A stretch of DNA of 5,723 bases from JBEKDJ01 sp050014415 (lineage in GTDB: Bacteria > Desulfobacterota > BSN033 > UBA1163), in NCBI GenBank assembly GCA_050014415.1, contig JBEKDJ010000324.1, positions 1 through 5,723 of the forward strand, in the 5' to 3' direction. Below the pieces are notes generated by a model. That model made no database searches, was not told where the DNA came from, and saw nothing but the letters and a program-made list of their open reading frames with translations. Each line of letters begins with the position of its first letter. The first letter of the stretch is position 1. The position numbers and the translations under genes are program-made. Below are positions 5,215 through 5,723 of the stretch, in pieces.

Positions 5215-5723
5215 ATGGGAAGAAAGAAGATCTCAATTATTGGTGCGGGGTTTGTGGGAGCAACGGCGGCACACTGGGCTGCTGATAAGGAACTGGGCAA
5301 TGTTGTATTGGTTGATATCCTCGAAGGAATTCCCCAAGGGAAAGCCCTTGATCTCTTTGAGGCAGCACCGATCGAAGGATTTGACGCAAGAGTTGCTGGG
5401 ACGAATGACTATGAGGAGACGAAAGATTCCGATGTGGTCATCATCACCTCCGGAGTTCCTCGGAAGCCGGGAATGAGCCGGGAGGATTTGCTGGAACTAA
5501 ACAAGAAGATCATTGAATCGGTTGTGGCCCAAGTAGCTCAGAGATCGCCCAAAGCCATTCTTATCATGGTGACGAACCCCTTAGACACGATGACCTATTT
5601 GGCCTTCAAGAAGAGTCGGTTTCCGAAACAAAGGGTGCTGGGGATGGCAGGTATCTTGGATACTGCTCGATTCAAGGCTTTCATCGCGATGGAATTGAAC
5701 GTTTCCGTTGAGGATATTCAGGC
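5215..5723 (+). CDS. mdh: Malate dehydrogenase (NAD-dependent, LDH-like type), 3' end outside window
   Basis: ATG at 5215 follows a strong GGGGAGG (5203-5209) with about 5 bases of spacing; 169 codons are visible. The enzyme interconverts malate and oxaloacetate with NAD(H) in the cytoplasm, in the TCA cycle. The Rossmann motif is GAGFVG (10-15), and D34 at the end of strand 2 indicates NAD rather than NADP. The mobile loop reads VPRKPGMSRED (81-91): R83 is the malate-specific residue (lactate dehydrogenase has Gln there), with R89 as the second substrate arginine. VTNPLDTMTYLAFK (119-132) carries the cofactor Asn121, and GILDTARFK (146-154) gives D149 of the Asp-His relay and R152. The catalytic His lies past the edge. 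Family length is near 310 residues, so just over half is present. It is probably co-transcribed with the LacI-family gene. Confidence 0.95.
   Translation, partial: MGRKKISIIGAGFVGATAAHWAADKELGNVVLVDILEGIPQGKALDLFEAAPIEGFDARVAGTNDYEETKDSDVVIITSGVPRKPGMSREDLLELNKKIIESVVAQVAQRSPKAILIMVTNPLDTMTYLAFKKSRFPKQRVLGMAGILDTARFKAFIAMELNVSVEDIQ

Noticed and set aside
5189..5476. 95-codon ORF starting at ATG 5189
   Set aside because: It is out of frame with malate dehydrogenase, whose motifs and Shine-Dalgarno fix the true start at 5215.

Overview
The window looks like an accessory stretch of a bacterial chromosome next to a housekeeping operon. The gene types (an LDH-like malate dehydrogenase, an SBBP/DUF7948 surface protein, a group II intron of the kind common in Desulfobacterota and relatives, and RAYT and RHS debris) suggest a free-living, possibly anaerobic Gram-negative bacterium of the old Deltaproteobacteria or Nitrospirota sort. 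No rRNA or other marker is present, so this placement is a weak inference. Base composition is patchy: GC-rich from about 1 to 1080, AT-rich from about 1090 to 2540, GC-rich in the intron at about 2840-3513, and intermediate over lacI and mdh. This fits a mosaic of acquired pieces.

Layout. 1-1079 (minus): 5' part of a large secreted protein with a signal peptide, a DUF7948-like N-terminal domain and near-identical 66-residue SBBP beta-propeller repeats, running off the left edge. 1084-1590 (minus): two small, unrecognised ORFs just upstream on the same strand. The 61-codon one ends 4 bases before the SBBP start. The 87-codon one has a membrane helix and seems to be cut by an in-frame TAG with 12 more plausible codons behind it. 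1591-2540: about 950 bases without a convincing gene, AT-rich and full of perfect or near-perfect hairpins. It includes two copies of a 33-base imperfect palindrome and one isolated unit that resembles a CRISPR repeat.

2683-3668 (plus) is a small graveyard of mobile or repetitive elements: the C-terminus of a RAYT-like transposase, then a group II intron whose reverse-transcriptase ORF has been deleted down to 37 codons while domains V and VI remain, then a scrap of an RHS/YD-repeat protein. 3741-3995 (minus) is a broken reading frame of unknown identity.

3974-5723 (plus) is the intact, ordinary part. A near-consensus sigma-70 promoter and a LacI-type operator lie just before a complete LacI/GalR-family regulator. 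After 34 bases comes a malate dehydrogenase with its own strong Shine-Dalgarno, cut by the right edge. The close spacing suggests co-transcription and possible control of mdh by the regulator. I see no clear new multi-gene system. The most interesting items are the ORF-less group II intron, the RAYT remnant with nearby palindromic repeats, the orphan CRISPR-like unit, and the lacI-mdh pair.
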